Part shown: piece by piece, positions 36,011-48,092 of the stretch
Layout: the number at the start of each line of letters is the position of its first letter
Numbering within the stretch: position 1 is the first letter of the stretch
Origin: Eunapius fragilis
Taxonomy: Eukaryota > Porifera > Demospongiae > Spongillida > Spongillidae
Direction of reading: 5' to 3'
NCBI GenBank assembly: GCA_963681505.1
Contig: OY811971.1
Span: 3,627,711-3,691,710, forward strand
Length of the DNA stretch: 64,000 nucleotides
Position numbers and translations under genes: made by a program
Notes under the pieces: model-generated
The model's input: the letters and a program-made list of their open reading frames with translations, nothing else
Told to the model about the DNA's origin: nothing
Database searches by the model: none

Positions 36011-37273
36011 AAACGCTTGAGTTACATGTATAGTACAGAACGCGCTACATGTCATAAATGTATAGGATTCAGATTTTTTAGAACTTTAATAGAGTCTATT
36101 GTTGCGCTGTTAATTGCTATTCATATAAATGTTAAAAAGATAATGACAAATCGGATGTGTGGGCGCGTGAAAGTGTTTTTAATTTTTAGCACCCTGTAGT
36201 GCGCTTTAAACGCGCGTGTTTGCTTTAGCAGACGGCAGCAGCCTCAATGATCCACCAACGCTACAAAGCATACACATTTTAGTTACCTTAAAGGCCGGCA
36301 TACACCGGGCAACAATGTTGCGTGCAACTCAATGAATGCAATTATATTTTCAGTAAAACATTAGTTTACTGATATTTTACAAGAAATTTACAAAAATTCA
36401 TAGTGTTGCACGCAACATGTTGCCTCGTGTATGCCGGCCTTTAGACCAATATATTCAAATGCATTGATAATTTTTAGTCTGCCGCCTCCGCTGCAACTGC
36501 CCAAATGACGTAAAGTTTGAACTGTTATTATAAGCTCACAAAAGTCAGTCTTCAACTTGTAACGCTGCTACTGATGTCTTACGATAGTTCTCCAAGAAAT
36601 TGATAGCAATTATAAAGTATAGCCGTTGGAGTCTCTCTGCAGTGACTTTAAAACGTTTTTGAAGCATCAAATATTCCGAAAGCACTACATTTCTATAATA
36701 TAGATTATAGTCATTAGTATTCATAGACCAATTCAATTAATATTGTACTTGGTTAGGAAATTCTATAACCCTCATAAATAAACATATTCAAAGCCCTCTG
36801 TTTTCAAAGCTAGTCAAGATTAAGATTAAAGTTAATCTCTCAGTTATTAAATGAAAATTTAAAATTGAAGGTGTAATTAGATAACTAATTTTAATATGTA
36901 CAACTAATTACTTGTTTAATAATGCATGGTTAGATTTATAAACTGCAGAATAATCTGTAATGTTAATATTCAAAACAATAAATTAAATTTTTAAATGTAA
37001 ACTGCATAACCACAATAAACTTCAAGTTTAATACTCACTGTTACATCATTTTAATCAATGATGAATCATATTTAGATTGATAATCCTATAAAGAAAGTAC
37101 ACGCACATTTTCATTCTCCTGGTACGTAAAGCATGTATATGCAAATTTGCAACCGCTAACACAAACATACTAGGTAACAAAGAATTTCAGTACGTTAATT
37201 CAAATCCAGTCAGTACTGATATATCGCCTACATGCATTACGGACTAAGATCGAGTAAACAGTCTTGCATGGTG
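36011..37273. other. Intergenic AT-rich stretch
   Basis: Apart from the MITE at 36291-36441 I see only AT-rich sequence with no supportable gene. Confidence 0.6.
36291..36441. mobile_element. MITE with TA target duplication
   Basis: 151 bp. Ends AAGGCCGGCATACACCGGGC and the complement ending GTGTATGCCGGCCTT, with about 38-bp inverted repeats that also carry GTTGCGTGCAAC palindromes. TA on both sides (36289-36290, 36442-36443). Confidence 0.85.
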
Positions 37274-37754
37274 TTACAGAATTCTCGCAAAGACAACCAT
37301 GACAACAAGGTAGACATCCATGACAACGGCCACACCACTGGACCCTGAAGTCAAAATGGTTGCGTAATACGGTATAATATGACTAAAGATTATTAACCAT
37401 TACAGTAATCCTTAATTTGACTTACCTGTCGTAACAATGGAGACCGGTGAGCTGTATGGACCGAATCCATCGGAGTTGTGTCCACAGACCTCAATGGTGT
37501 AAAAATATCCGGGCGATAGATTGCTGAAACTGTACTTAAGAGACGATGAACTGACCAGGACAAGTAAATTTCCACCCTTTCCAATGAGGCGAATCTGGTA
37601 TTGATCGATGAATCCGTTCTGGTGATACTCAAAAGGCGGGCTCCATCGAACCGTTATTTCTCTTTTAGTTGTGGCAGTAACAGCCACGTGTTGAGGGGGG
37701 CCCGCTGGAGCTGCACGAAAGAGAAGAGAAAAAACACTATACGGTGCATGTGTG

Positions 37755-37792
<38 letters not shown>

Positions 37793-40700
37793 AGTGTGTG
37801 TGCGTTCGTGTATGCATGTGTGTGTGCGTGTGCGTGCGCGTGTGTGTGTGTGTGTGTACACGTGTATGCATGTGTTCCTTATGCGCACCATTTCTCTATA
37901 GCTGATGTTATTACGTCCTCTCCTTATATATGCGCATTTTCCCTGTGACATCCCACCTATAGACGTTACCTCTTGGCCACACCTTTTGTGCGTGCCATAT
38001 ATGTGCATGGGATTGTGGCAGACCTAGCACATATTTCATTTTCTAAGAGACATCTATGTCCTCTACAATTTCTTTCTTACGCACTGGGATTAGTCTACCC
38101 ATCATGGAGTTACAGTAAACTGAATTTGTAATTACGCGTACATTTTAATTATATGTGTCAACTTTGCATGATGCTCCTTCCTGGAAATTTTTTAATAATA
38201 TACGCTAGGTCCCTTTTCGCTGCCACGACCCCCATATCATGTATAACATAATATAATAATATGGTACACACAAAAGACGTGCTTGGGTGAAGGGGGGGGG
38301 GGGGGGGGGGGGTTAATTTACGTTTTACGTCGAAGAGTCCTGTCACTCACTATATATTGATTTGTTCTGTTCGTTGATTATTTACTTTATATACCCGTTG
38401 CGAAGATATATAGCAGCTGTGCAAAGTGCAAAGTGCACATGCATTTTCCCGCTCGATTCGCTCCAATGATTTACGCGTGCACCCACCCTCTCATGCATTT
38501 AATGGGCGGCCGGATGATCCTTGAGTGGCGGGAATCAAGCTGGAAAATGCGCGTGCACGCACTTTGCACAGTTATATCTTCTCAACGGTTAGAAAAAAAT
38601 ATTAACGGGGACAGAACAAATTATAGCGACAGGACTCTCGTATATTCTAATTCTGAAGCTCTCCTGCCGCTGAGGGATATTTCAGTTCTGCATGCATCCC
38701 TGCAGGGGATAAAGGTTTTCTTTTTCTATGTACCGTATAAGATGAGGACATAAATGACAAAATTAAAATTTGCCATAAAGAAATGGTGTGGTAGGTAGCG
38801 TTCCGGTTAACGTCGAACCGAACCGGCTGCAATCGAACCGAACCTTGAAAGGTTCGCCGTCGCCAGTTATAAATTGTAGTGCTGTTAATTAGCTAATCGA
38901 TTCTAGCGGTCGCACTGACTCGCGCGCGCGTCCGTATATTTTTCGGTTCTACTTTTGTACTATAAACGCGGACGCACAAACGTGTACATTATGTGTATTA
39001 GATAGCGAATCTTTTCGAACCAAACATCAAACCGTGTCGAACCTCGAACCATTCGATACCGGTTCGAGCCGAACCGGAAAACTAGTGGTAGGGTGTGCTG
39101 CAGATAGAACGTGCATGGTAGAGTTATAGCGATTCGAACGGCATGTTATAATGTACGCATGGCATCTGTTCGGTTGATAGCATATATTTTTGCTCTACGA
39201 AATTTCATTTGTGATAACAATGCAACCTCCTCGTCCTATACCACCGCTATGCCAGAAAACTATAGTGGCCTACACGAGAATGGGCATATTATCCCATATA
39301 CATGAATTAAAAAAAAGAAGGTTCATTTTCTCGTGCACGCGCCCCATACTTATTAATAAGTGGTATACGCTTACGCTGTGGGATAGAGACATCTCCTATG
39401 CTCGCGTTTAAGGTGAAGATGTTGTTAGCCATATAACCTCGGACGCTTGTATAGAGCACAGAACTGGTGCTTGCTGCCGTAGGGCTGCACGAAACGTATT
39501 TATTGGTCGTAGTGTCGGTCGACAGCTTCCAGGTGTAGAACGCTTCATTTGGGGTACTCAGGGTACACGAGGCGTACATCAACAGGGCACCTTTGCTAGC
39601 ACTCAACGAGAGGGTTAGTCCTTGTGAATTGATGTCCATAGAGAAATATGTAGTAAGGCTATTGTCGATTGAAGACATCACACCTTCGTTCACCAGAATT
39701 TTTGCAGGTACTATGTGGATATTGGATAAAAGAATTAATTAATCAGGTAAGTTAACAAATGGAACCAACACCTTTCGTCCACTCCCCCCCCCCTCCCCCC
39801 TCCAGTTACTATAATATTATATATTGCGCATATTATTATGGCCTATAGCCACCTGTAGCACGTAAAATCTTACCACTGAAAGAGTCGGTATAGGTAGAGA
39901 TCTGAAGATCTTGGAATTGAGACGTTGAGAACGAAGACAAGTCATACACTTTGCTCTTGTCACTTGCGATGATGCCAAGTTCAGTTGTACTAATACCACC
40001 CCCAACTCCAACTCCATACACCGTGATGGAACTGTAAGACGAATGCAAAATATTGGCAGCGTTCGCTGTGGCTGTCGGATCATCTGACTGCCCATCAGTA
40101 ATGACAAAAGCTACTTTTGGGATCCCTTGTGATGACGTACGAGCACTGGTGAAGGCCGTGGGAAGCAGTGTAAGTGCTGAAGCAGTGTTCGTACTCCCTC
40201 CTGGGTAAGGTATAGAGCTGATGGCTTGAACGAGAGCCGAAGTTGTACTATACTGACCCAACGGAATGACGATGCTAGCATCGTAACTGAAACCCAGCAC
40301 ACCAATCTGTGTCTTACTCCTTTCAATGTCAAACGATTTTGTTAGATTGATGCAAAATTCACGAACCAGTTGGAAATTAGCACCTCCGATGCTTCCGGAT
40401 TGGTCAACTACAAACATAGCATCAAGAGTTCTTGCTTCGCGGGCTGTAAACAATAAGTATGTAGCACTGTAAAGTACACTGAAATTAGATGTACAAGTAA
40501 ATATTTTTGCGCGGGGAAAAAATTTTCCCGCACACGCGTTCATTGAATTGCATGATTCAGAAGTGCAATCCTAACCGTGAATTGTATTCATCAGCCTTGT
40601 ATAGAACACACGGTTCTTCCACCACCCTTAGAAAACTCATTAAAGTTTTGACGATTACATTTCTACAGCCATAGTATGGCTTAAGTATTTGAATACTGCT

Positions 40701-41249
40701 ACAGCTACCCTTCTATCTAGCCTTAGCTCCACGCATGCTGTAGCATCTGCTGGTCGGCTGTTTTGTATTGCTGGCATCAGTATGAAGGCTCCTCAGGGCT
40801 TTGTAACTTTCCCGCCCTTATAAGTCCCCTTCTAAAGAAAAGAATCAAGCTTGATTATTTTCTTTTGAAGGGGACTTATAAGGGCGCGAAAGTATACCGT
40901 TTGTCCGTAAGTATATGACATCCATTTTTAGCAGTCATGCGCATTTTTACACTGATCACGCAAATTCATCCTACGGATTAACATTACTCATAGGTATGTG
41001 TGGCTGAACTTCTGCCAGACCAGACCACCACTTTCCCATTTAATGTGTCAACTACGATGCATATACTTTCAAGATATGATGCTGCTTTGTTTAATATTAT
41101 GGCGATATTTAAACTGAGATATGAAATAATTAATGTATACGTGGTTACGGTATTCAATGGCGACAATACAAAGCGAACGGGGAACCATAGTAACCAGCGC
41201 TACAACTACTGCCACCAACGCGGGTCTGTCTCCAAAAGCTTTTGCGCAT

Positions 41250-41281
<32 letters not shown>

Positions 41282-41921
41282 ATTATTATTCATGTTGGAC
41301 CGGCCCCCATTGTGTTTGGAATCCGTACAGTCTTGACTCCAGAACGTGTACTTTATTTATAGAAATAAACTTACCAGAACTTTTCTCTAGATTGGAGACA
41401 TCTTGTACAAATTTTGCAGCAGTTCTGTTCGATCGATTTGTGTTGTAATAAGATATCCAGTAGCTCGCTTGCAACTCAACACCGAATGGGATTCTGGTCG
41501 GCGCTAGAGTGAATAAAAACAGCCGTGCTGCCAGACCTGAATGAAGGGGTTTTCGCAAATCGCTCCACAAAACGCTAGTCCACTCGATTCCAAATCGAGA
41601 CGCTATCATGTTGTACTTTTCTCTCAGCTCCGGATGAGAGGTGACGTCCATTGTACCAAGAAAGGCGGTTTGGTCAATTTGCCAGATACCTCCGTCGTAG
41701 CCAGCGCGGTAGGTGAAGGATTCCGTTCCGTCTTTGGACTCCACATACGCAACTCGACGCATAAACGTATTATCACTAGGGAAAATGGAACTTTCCTGTA
41801 TCAGACCAACAACAGCCTCCACTACTCTCGATCCTGCCGCCCTTTCTAGGCGGGTTAGATCTGTTCCTTCTCCATTAACCAGCGTGACATAACAGAGGAA
41901 CGCAACAAGCAATAACCACAT
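37274..41921 (-). CDS. Gene B: lysozyme-like / vWA / PPC-like / FN3 surface protein
   Basis: Five coding exons on the minus strand: 41921-41375, 40443-39874, 39710-39375, 37710-37426 and 37344-37274 (TAA). All junctions are GT-AG in phase 1, and the total is 1809 nt, 602 aa. Residues 1-17 form a signal peptide (MWLLLVAFLCYVTLVNG). About 25-180 is a lysozyme-fold-like domain with candidate catalytic Glu61 (YVESKDG) and GGIWQID at 77-83. About 185-370 is a vWA domain with DQSGS (196-200), a GGSTNT Thr and TDGQS, a complete metal-ion adhesion site. About 373-484 is a beta domain like PPC ('VPAKILVNEG' start). About 485-579 is FN3 ('ITVRWSPP', 'NSDGFGPYSSPV'). The tail is hydrophobic, ending VVFARIL, so it is either a GPI-type signal or a tail anchor. 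It is likely secreted or displayed at the cell surface. It is the tandem paralogue of gene A and intact. The enzymatic activity of the first domain is inferred only from motif spacing. Confidence 0.88.
37757..37862. repeat. (GT)n microsatellite in gene B intron 3
   Basis: An interrupted GT tract at the same relative position as the one in gene A intron 3. Confidence 0.9.
38003..38243. mobile_element. MITE, TCGTGGCAGCGAAAAGG family, copy 2
   Basis: The right end (TACGCTAGGTCCCTTTTCGC, TGCCACGACC) matches the copy at 25423-25655. The left end keeps only GTGGCAG...ACCTAGCACATATTT. The interior matches too ('ctctacaattt(c/t)tttcttacgc'). Confidence 0.65.
38395..38590. mobile_element. MITE in gene B intron 3
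   Basis: Ends CCGTTGCGAAGATATA...CTGTGCAAAGTGC and their complement GCACTTTGCACAG...TATATCTTCTCAACGG. The inverted repeats also contain CATTTTCC(C/A)GCT(C/T)GATTC. A remnant of the same family lies near 18651-18685 in gene A intron 3. Confidence 0.75.
38796..39084. mobile_element. hAT-type MITE with 8-bp target duplication
   Basis: 289 bp. Inverted ends TAGCGTTCCGGTT and TAGTTTTCCGGTT (reverse strand). Perfect 8-bp direct repeats GTGGTAGG at 38788-38795 and 39085-39092. The interior is made of GGTTCG/CGAACC units able to fold into several hairpins. It lies in gene B intron 3. Confidence 0.88.
40807..40892. repeat. 86-bp near-perfect palindrome in gene B intron 1
   Basis: The arms are about 43 bp each: CTTTC(C/G)CGCCCTTATAAGTCC...ATCAAGC, meeting at a central AAGCTT. 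I count three mismatches. There is effectively no spacer. Confidence 0.92.
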
Positions 41922-42015
41922 CCTATAGAACCTGTATAGAGCGAACGATCGAACATGTGTATGATGTATACTAATGTAATGAGAGTTAAACATTATAGCG
42001 ACAACTATAGCTTAC

Positions 42016-42100
42016 CAGTTACTAAATGATAGTGTTCGCCTGTATGTACCCATGCACTCGTACTGATGTATTTCTTTATATCGACTCGTATTTATACTGA
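42016..42100 (-). promoter_or_regulatory. Gene B promoter and leader exon
   Basis: On the minus strand CAGTATAAATACGAG lies near 42085-42099 (TATA-like). A donor (CTG|GTAAGC) ends a leader exon at 42016. An acceptor (gctctatacag) lies 10 nt before the ATG at 41921. The layout matches gene A. Confidence 0.5.
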
Positions 42101-43623
42101 ATAATAATGTAATTTAAGAGAATGATAATAAATGGCATAGTTACTTAGTTATTCATTGAAATATATGTACGTACTTCGAACCGCGTACACAAATGACTGA
42201 TGATATAATTATATTATTAGAATATGTTGTTGCATGCGTTCACGTCACAATGCCAATTGCTTTAGGAGTTGGTGACCTTTAAGGTTTATTTGCAGACTAG
42301 ACGGGGGAAATCGACCCGGTTAATTTGGCAACCTTTGGCGATGCAGAGTTTTGAAACAGATTGTTTTCTTTCAAACTACAGACACTGCAGCTGCATGCAG
42401 CCGTGGCCCTATTGTTAAGCATGAATGATGTAACCCCCCGCTGTTTCATATTATGGTGCATGGTTACGAGTCAATGCATCAATCATACACATTTTCTCTA
42501 CGGGGTTTGTTCCCTCCTTCTCAGTGCTGTGCTAATTGATGCGCATCCACCCCTTGTCGGACGGTGTGGGCCTGAGGTGCATGCTAGAGTGGATATGAGT
42601 TTATCAACGAAATGCTGCTTATTGAAGCTAACGACAGTTTTGAAATTATCATCACTTGCGATAGTAATTAAATTTTTGTCTTGATTTTTGCATAACGTTG
42701 CTTAATTATAACGCACTGAAAAATACAATTCGAATTCAGACAAATCTTTGGAGGCTATCATGTCCAGCAATTTCGGACATCCATAGACGTCTGTACATAG
42801 AAAACTCATGTGAAGTATTTGATTTTTTTCTAACATGAACGCAGTAGGATTATTTTTAAAAATATAAATAACGCATTGTTTTATTTTTCACTTTCATCTT
42901 GCGAGCAGAAGACTCAACAACAAAATTAATTACTTTTGTTAATTACGTAATAATCTTATTAAGAGCCAATAATGATTAATAACATGCCAATGGTGGGCGC
43001 GCCCTTGTAGAGCAAGTTATAAGTGCTGGTGCGTGTGTTGAGTGGGAGGAGCGTGTCGTTTTCTAAATGCTCGTAATGTGCCTCAGGTTCAAAACGTTTG
43101 AAAATTTCTTTGTACTAAATCGACGAACATGCACTCGGCGTGTATCAACCTGTTTTCTACGACTGCGTAAGTTAACGGTCCGTTGCTATATCTTCACACG
43201 ATTGCGCATGACAAGTACACCACGCGCGCGCGCACAAACATTCACACATACGACCAGCTCTTATTCCTGGGTGTATATTAGGAAGAATCTCTTTTAAGAA
43301 TCTGATGCAGATTAACCGGTTGGCCCTGGGTTAAATATCTCTAGCCGCTAGTCATTTATGTAATCTGGGTGTGGTCTATACCCTGGGCATGAATATGTGT
43401 GCACGTGTGTGTGTTTGTTTGTATTTGTGTGTATGTGTATGTGTGTGTGTGTGGGCTCTTTTTCCTGGGATGTATATTAGGAGAATCTCTTTATGTAACC
43501 AGTTGGGTTGGTCTGTGCCCTGGACAAGAAGGAGTTAAATATCTCTAGACGCTAGTCAGTTGTGTCATCTGGGTGTTATTTGTACCCCGGGCAAGATTGG
43601 GTTAGTTGAGTTGCTTGGTGTGG

Positions 43624-43700
<77 letters not shown>

Positions 43701-44079
43701 GCATGCGTGATTGTGTGCGTGCCTACGTGCACTTCGCATGTGTGAGTGTGTGGAGGTGTGTGTGAAGTGTGCGCTCGCATGTGTGATATGAGATCTAAGG
43801 ATATGGAATTATCTAAAAATTCATGTGTATGTTTGTGTGTATGTTTGTGTGTGTGTGTGTGTGCGCGCGTGCGTAGCGCACTTTGCATGTGTGTGTGTGT
43901 GGAGGTGTGTGATCTGAGATTATCTAAAAATTCATGCGAGTGCGTGTGTGGGTGTGTGGGTGTGTGTGTGTGGGTGTGTGGGTGTGCCCCTCCCCTACCC
44001 CACCCCTTGGTAAAACTGATTCTTTGCTAGACACTATGCCCCAGTATTGTCCTCCAACAGATAAGACTGCGCACTTGCA
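42101..44079. other. Intergenic, repeat-rich, no gene seen
   Basis: It contains the dispersed repeat 42529-42752, two related blocks with 'TTAAATATCTCTAG(C/A)CGCTAGTC' (about 43331 and 43535), and long GT tracts (43622-43695 and around 43840-43985). Confidence 0.6.
42529..42752 (+). repeat. Dispersed repeat, copy 2 (pair with 15359-15585)
   Basis: Same orientation as 15359-15585. It shares 'tatgagtttat(t/c)aacgaaatgc' and 'gatagtaattaaatttttgt'. Confidence 0.8.
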
Positions 44080-45257
44080 TTGTTACGAAAGTGTGTAGCA
44101 TTTTGCAAACTGACACACATCTCACGTGTTACACCTCCAACCTTAATAAAGTCATCATTGTCTGAATTTGATGATAGCATTCACCACTGTTTCACAGAGT
44201 GCTTGGCCCTCAATCTGTCACCACAAAGTTCGGGTTGGAAGCAAGCCTGCTTAAGCCTTAGCAGAGGAGGGCTTGGTTTAAGATCAGTAGCTGTTCACTC
44301 CACAGCAGCATACTAGGCTCAGTTAGTTCCTCTTCCCCAGACTTGGCATCTAGCCAGTATGTTATAGATGCACTTAACCTGTTCAATCTCCAAGTTTCTG
44401 CTGAGGATACTGTATCTATTCAGTTGCCAACGAAGTCTCATTTTCAGCATGATTTGTCACAACGAATTGAGAATTGCCAATTCCATGCACTGTATAACTC
44501 TGGCAGTCTGGCCGATCGGGCCCGCTTACTCTCAATTTCATCGGTGCATGCCTCCTCATGGCTTCAGGTGGTTCCCTCCACTAGGCAGGGCTGCGACTTG
44601 AGTACAAGCGAAATGCAGTGGGGCATCAAATGGTGGCTTGGTCTTCCTCTAACACCTGAATTAGGGGTATGTGCTTATTGTCCAGACAAAGCTCTGGACG
44701 CACACCACGCTGTTACTTGCAAGTTTGGGGGAGATGTAGTGGCGCGCCACAATGCTCTGTGCAATGCTATTTTTGATTTTTGCAAGCGAGCCCTTCTGAA
44801 CCCAAAATTGGAAGCAGGTGCAGGTTTGGGTCATGAAAGGAGACTAACTAGACCTGCAGACATACTCATCCCAAGCTGGTCCAATAGTGATAAGCCTGCA
44901 GCCATTGATGTGTCCATCACCTCTCCGCTTAAATCAAACATTTTGTCTGAAGTGGGTGTGGTGGCAGGTGCAGCAGCAAGGCAAACAGAAGAGAGAAAGC
45001 ATATATCCAATGATACTATCTGCTCCGAAATGGGATGGAAGTGTGTACCATTAGTGGTGGAGACGTTTGGTGCTTGGGGAAGAACTGCAGGCCAGTTTTT
45101 TGGAGAACTCGCATCACGACTTGCGGCTAAAAGCCATTCCGCAAAGACTATAATGTTGAATAACATCTATGGGAGACTAAGCCTCACACTAGTTCGAGCC
45201 AATGCCCGTGCTTTCAATGCTAGGTTGGCTACAACAATGGATTTGCTTGAAGGCTAG
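44080..45257 (+). pseudogene. LINE ORF, C-terminal part with zinc knuckle and restriction-like endonuclease
   Basis: Two overlapping pieces (44080-44316, then 44343-45257 in another frame, separated by a TAG at 44314-44316 and a frame change) form one 5'-truncated LINE C-terminus. Visible in order are 'SRGGLGLRS' (end of the RT thumb region), 'KWWLGLPL', and a Cys/His knuckle (CAYC, then H-H and C: 'CPDKALDAHHAVTCKFGGD'). A PD-(D/E)XK-like endonuclease core follows ('RPADILI', then 'PAAIDVSITSPL'), and the C-terminal 'YGRLSLTLVRANARAF'. This arrangement is known in R2-like non-LTR retrotransposons, which cut their target with a restriction-like enzyme. The reverse transcriptase itself is missing. 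It ends at TAG 45255-45257. Confidence 0.8.
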
Positions 45258-45546
45258 GGTAGTTTTGTGCAAGTTCGTGTGTAGTAACGTGTATATATGT
45301 GCATTAATTTTATTGTACATACCTTAATTAATAATAATATATAAATAGCTTTGCAGTTTTAATCTTCAGACTCATAAGAGATTTATTCAGTTTTGCATCA
45401 TTGACACCATTATAGAATTAATGAGGCAGCTCTTTGGTATTGCCCCCCACTTGATAAGCCTGTCCCCCTACCAGTGGCTAGCTTGGTGGCCATATTATGG
45501 CTGAAGTGTTGATTGACTTTGTTGGTCCATTCCTTTGCTAAGAATA

Positions 45547-45965
45547 AACAACTATAATTGTATCATGTGTATTGCATCTGTATGTGTATGTATATGTCTG
45601 TTGATTGTCTGTGTTGTGTATGTGTGTCAGTGTGCGTGTGTGTGTGTGTAGAGTGTATGTGTGCAGGCAGGGAAGCTGTAAAGAGCTTATATTTTGAATG
45701 TGGTTAGTAGGTTTAATTTTCGGAACAGTTCACTTGTCAGCCATTTGTTCAAAAGAGAGAATATACAACTATAATTGTATCTGGTGTGTATTGCATCTGT
45801 ATGTCTGTTGTTTGTGTTGTCTGTGTGTGTGTGTGACTGTGTGTGTTTGTGTATGTATGTGTGCAGGCAGGGAAGCAGTAGAGTGCTTATATTTTGAATG
45901 TGGTCAGTAGGTTTTATTTTCTGAACTGTTCACTTGTCAGGCATTTGAGGTGTGAATGACATCTC
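45547..45965. repeat. Tandem duplication of about 210 bp
   Basis: Two head-to-tail copies share 'acaactataattgtat', 'gtgtgcaggcagggaagc' and 'gcttatattttgaatgtgg', starting near 45547 and 45763. Confidence 0.85.
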
Positions 45966-46858
45966 TGAGGATAGCATGGAGATTACAAATTAAGGCAGTA
46001 GACTGGGAATCAGCTGCGAATGAGAATAGAGTAAATTTTAAGATCTTTGGGTAATTCTTCTATCCTACTTTCCCCTTACTTTTTCTTTATACTCCTGTTT
46101 CAATAGTGTAGCTAGGATGCTTCCTGCTCAGAAAATACATGTATTTATCTAGTCAGTCAGTGGCACAAATTAATGATCATTTGAGACTCCAGTGTTAACA
46201 ATATACCCATGTGCAAGATTACAGTTCAGAATACTTAAGGAGGTAGTTGGAATGTGTGTGGTGAGTGTGTGTGTGTGCTTTTGTTTTATCCCATATCTAG
46301 GTGACCGTGTGAGGATAATCAACACAGCCAGGATTGTGCCAATTTTTCTAAGCCACAGGCCTTAACCAATTGATATGGGATGATATGCCAAGTGATTGTA
46401 CAAGTGTCACACTGAAGCTTTTATTTTTTACTCTGGCTGTGTATGCAAGTTTTTAAATGAATAGATCGGATTTGTACACGTCCTCAATGTTATTTGTATC
46501 TTTTAATAGCTTTAAAAGAAAGGTTTGCAAGTGCTCATGTCATTGATATATGTTTTCATATTATAAGTGGTTTAATACATAACTCATTTAATTGAACACT
46601 TCCACTCTCTTCACAAAATACTGGATCCATATTTAGAGCTAGATCTAAAGTGAGCTAGATAGGCATCCACCCAGCTGGTTAGACATCCATCGCATCACAT
46701 GGCCTACAACAAATATTCACTGCATAAAATTTGTATTTACAAATTAATCAAATATGTGATGCAAATGTGTTAGTACATATGGTTACATTGACACAATAGT
46801 AAATATAAAGGATTCATTTACTATAGCGGAATGTCACATACAATATTTACATACATAT

Positions 46859-47352
46859 TTGAATAAGAGTGGTTTAAGCTGCAGAAAGAGCACAGGACAG
46901 TACCACCGCCATTCAGCTGTCAATGACATCATACACAGAGCTTTGGCTGCGGCACATGATCCATCACGTCTGGAGCCTTCGGGTCTGTATCGCTCAGATG
47001 GGAAGCGACTTGATGGTGTCTCAATTGTCCCTTGGAAATGTGGCCAACTTCTGGTGTGGGATGCAACGTGTCCAGATACTTTTGCACCATCTTACTCTAC
47101 AATTGCTGCACAGCAAGTTGGAGCAGTTGCTCAACAGGCAGAAGATAAGAAGATGAATAGAGCTCTACCTTAATTGACTCATGCCACTTTTCACTCCAGT
47201 GACAATAGAGACAACTGGAGTATTTGGACCAAGGACAACTGAACATTTGGGCCATCGGTTGAGGCAGATGTCTGGTGAAGCTGACTCCTATGCTTGCCTC
47301 TATCAGTTGACGTCCAACGAGGTAATGCAGTTTCCGTGTTGGGGACAATGAA
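46859..47352 (+). pseudogene. Second RLE-type LINE 3' fragment
   Basis: The open part (46859-47173) reads 'GLYRSDGKRLDGVSIVPWKC' and 'LLVWDATCPDTFAPSY', the endonuclease region of a LINE family distinct from the 44-kb copy. After a frame change it continues with 'TPVTIETTGVFGPRTTEHLG' and 'RLRQMSGEADSYAC'. Several stops and shifts show that it is dead. Confidence 0.7.
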
Positions 47353-47464
47353 GGTGGACAGTGAAGATGACGTGTTTTTTGTATAAGTTTATTATTTACT
47401 GTATCTAGTTTAATGTAGTTGGACGTTAGTGTTGTATCCTTTCTTCATTACCACAAAATTAAAA

Positions 47465-48092
47465 TTAAGAAAAAGAGTAAATACAGTGTAAATCCAAATT
47501 TTTATGCAGTGATATAGGTCTCAAGTGTGATTGATAGTACCATTGGCTCTGAGGAGGACTGGTAATAGGCCAGGTGAGATGCCAACATGGAGGGGGGTCC
47601 CAAGCCTCCTTGTCCCAATGGCTGTATGCCTCCATGCCAATCAAATGCAGGACCAACCTAAATCCTGGTATTTGGGTCCATTGGCGTGGAGCTTACAGGC
47701 TGCTAGCACCAGCCTTGTGACATGGCTCGCCCAAGGTTGCAGGTCAGAGAGGTGATGCATGCAATAGTGACGTCCTGAACAGCAGGCTTGTCTCTGTGCC
47801 AACCAGTGATTAGCACTGCTCAGTATGGCTGTGCCCTTCACCACACAGAAACTTATGATCAGATGAGCATGAATACATAGTTTGACAACCACATTGCCAG
47901 GTGGTGGCATATGACAACATCTTCCCCATACCTGCAGGTCACTGCATGGTGGCTGGGAGGATTGAGGGTATTGTGTCTTGGGCAGAATTGGCACACAGTC
48001 CTGCCAGATGTGTCCAAATCCAACCACCACCTTGTACTCATTGGGCTCCCAGTGTAAACCGAAGCCAATGGATAGGATCATTGGTCCCATGA
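47465..48092 (-). pseudogene. Third RLE-type LINE fragment, minus strand
   Basis: In shifting frames the minus strand encodes 'RWWLDLDTSGRTVCQFCP', 'HHAVTCRYGEDVV', 'NGPKYQDLGWSCI' and 'MEAYSHWDKEAW'. These align in order with the knuckle, endonuclease and tail of the 44-kb LINE (KWWLGLPL, HHAVTCKFGGDVV, SEMGWKCVPL, VETFGAWGRTA). Decay is advanced. Confidence 0.7.

Noticed and set aside
43067..43297. 76-codon Arg/Thr-rich frame
   Set aside because: No domain, no splice support; lies in repeat-rich intergenic DNA.
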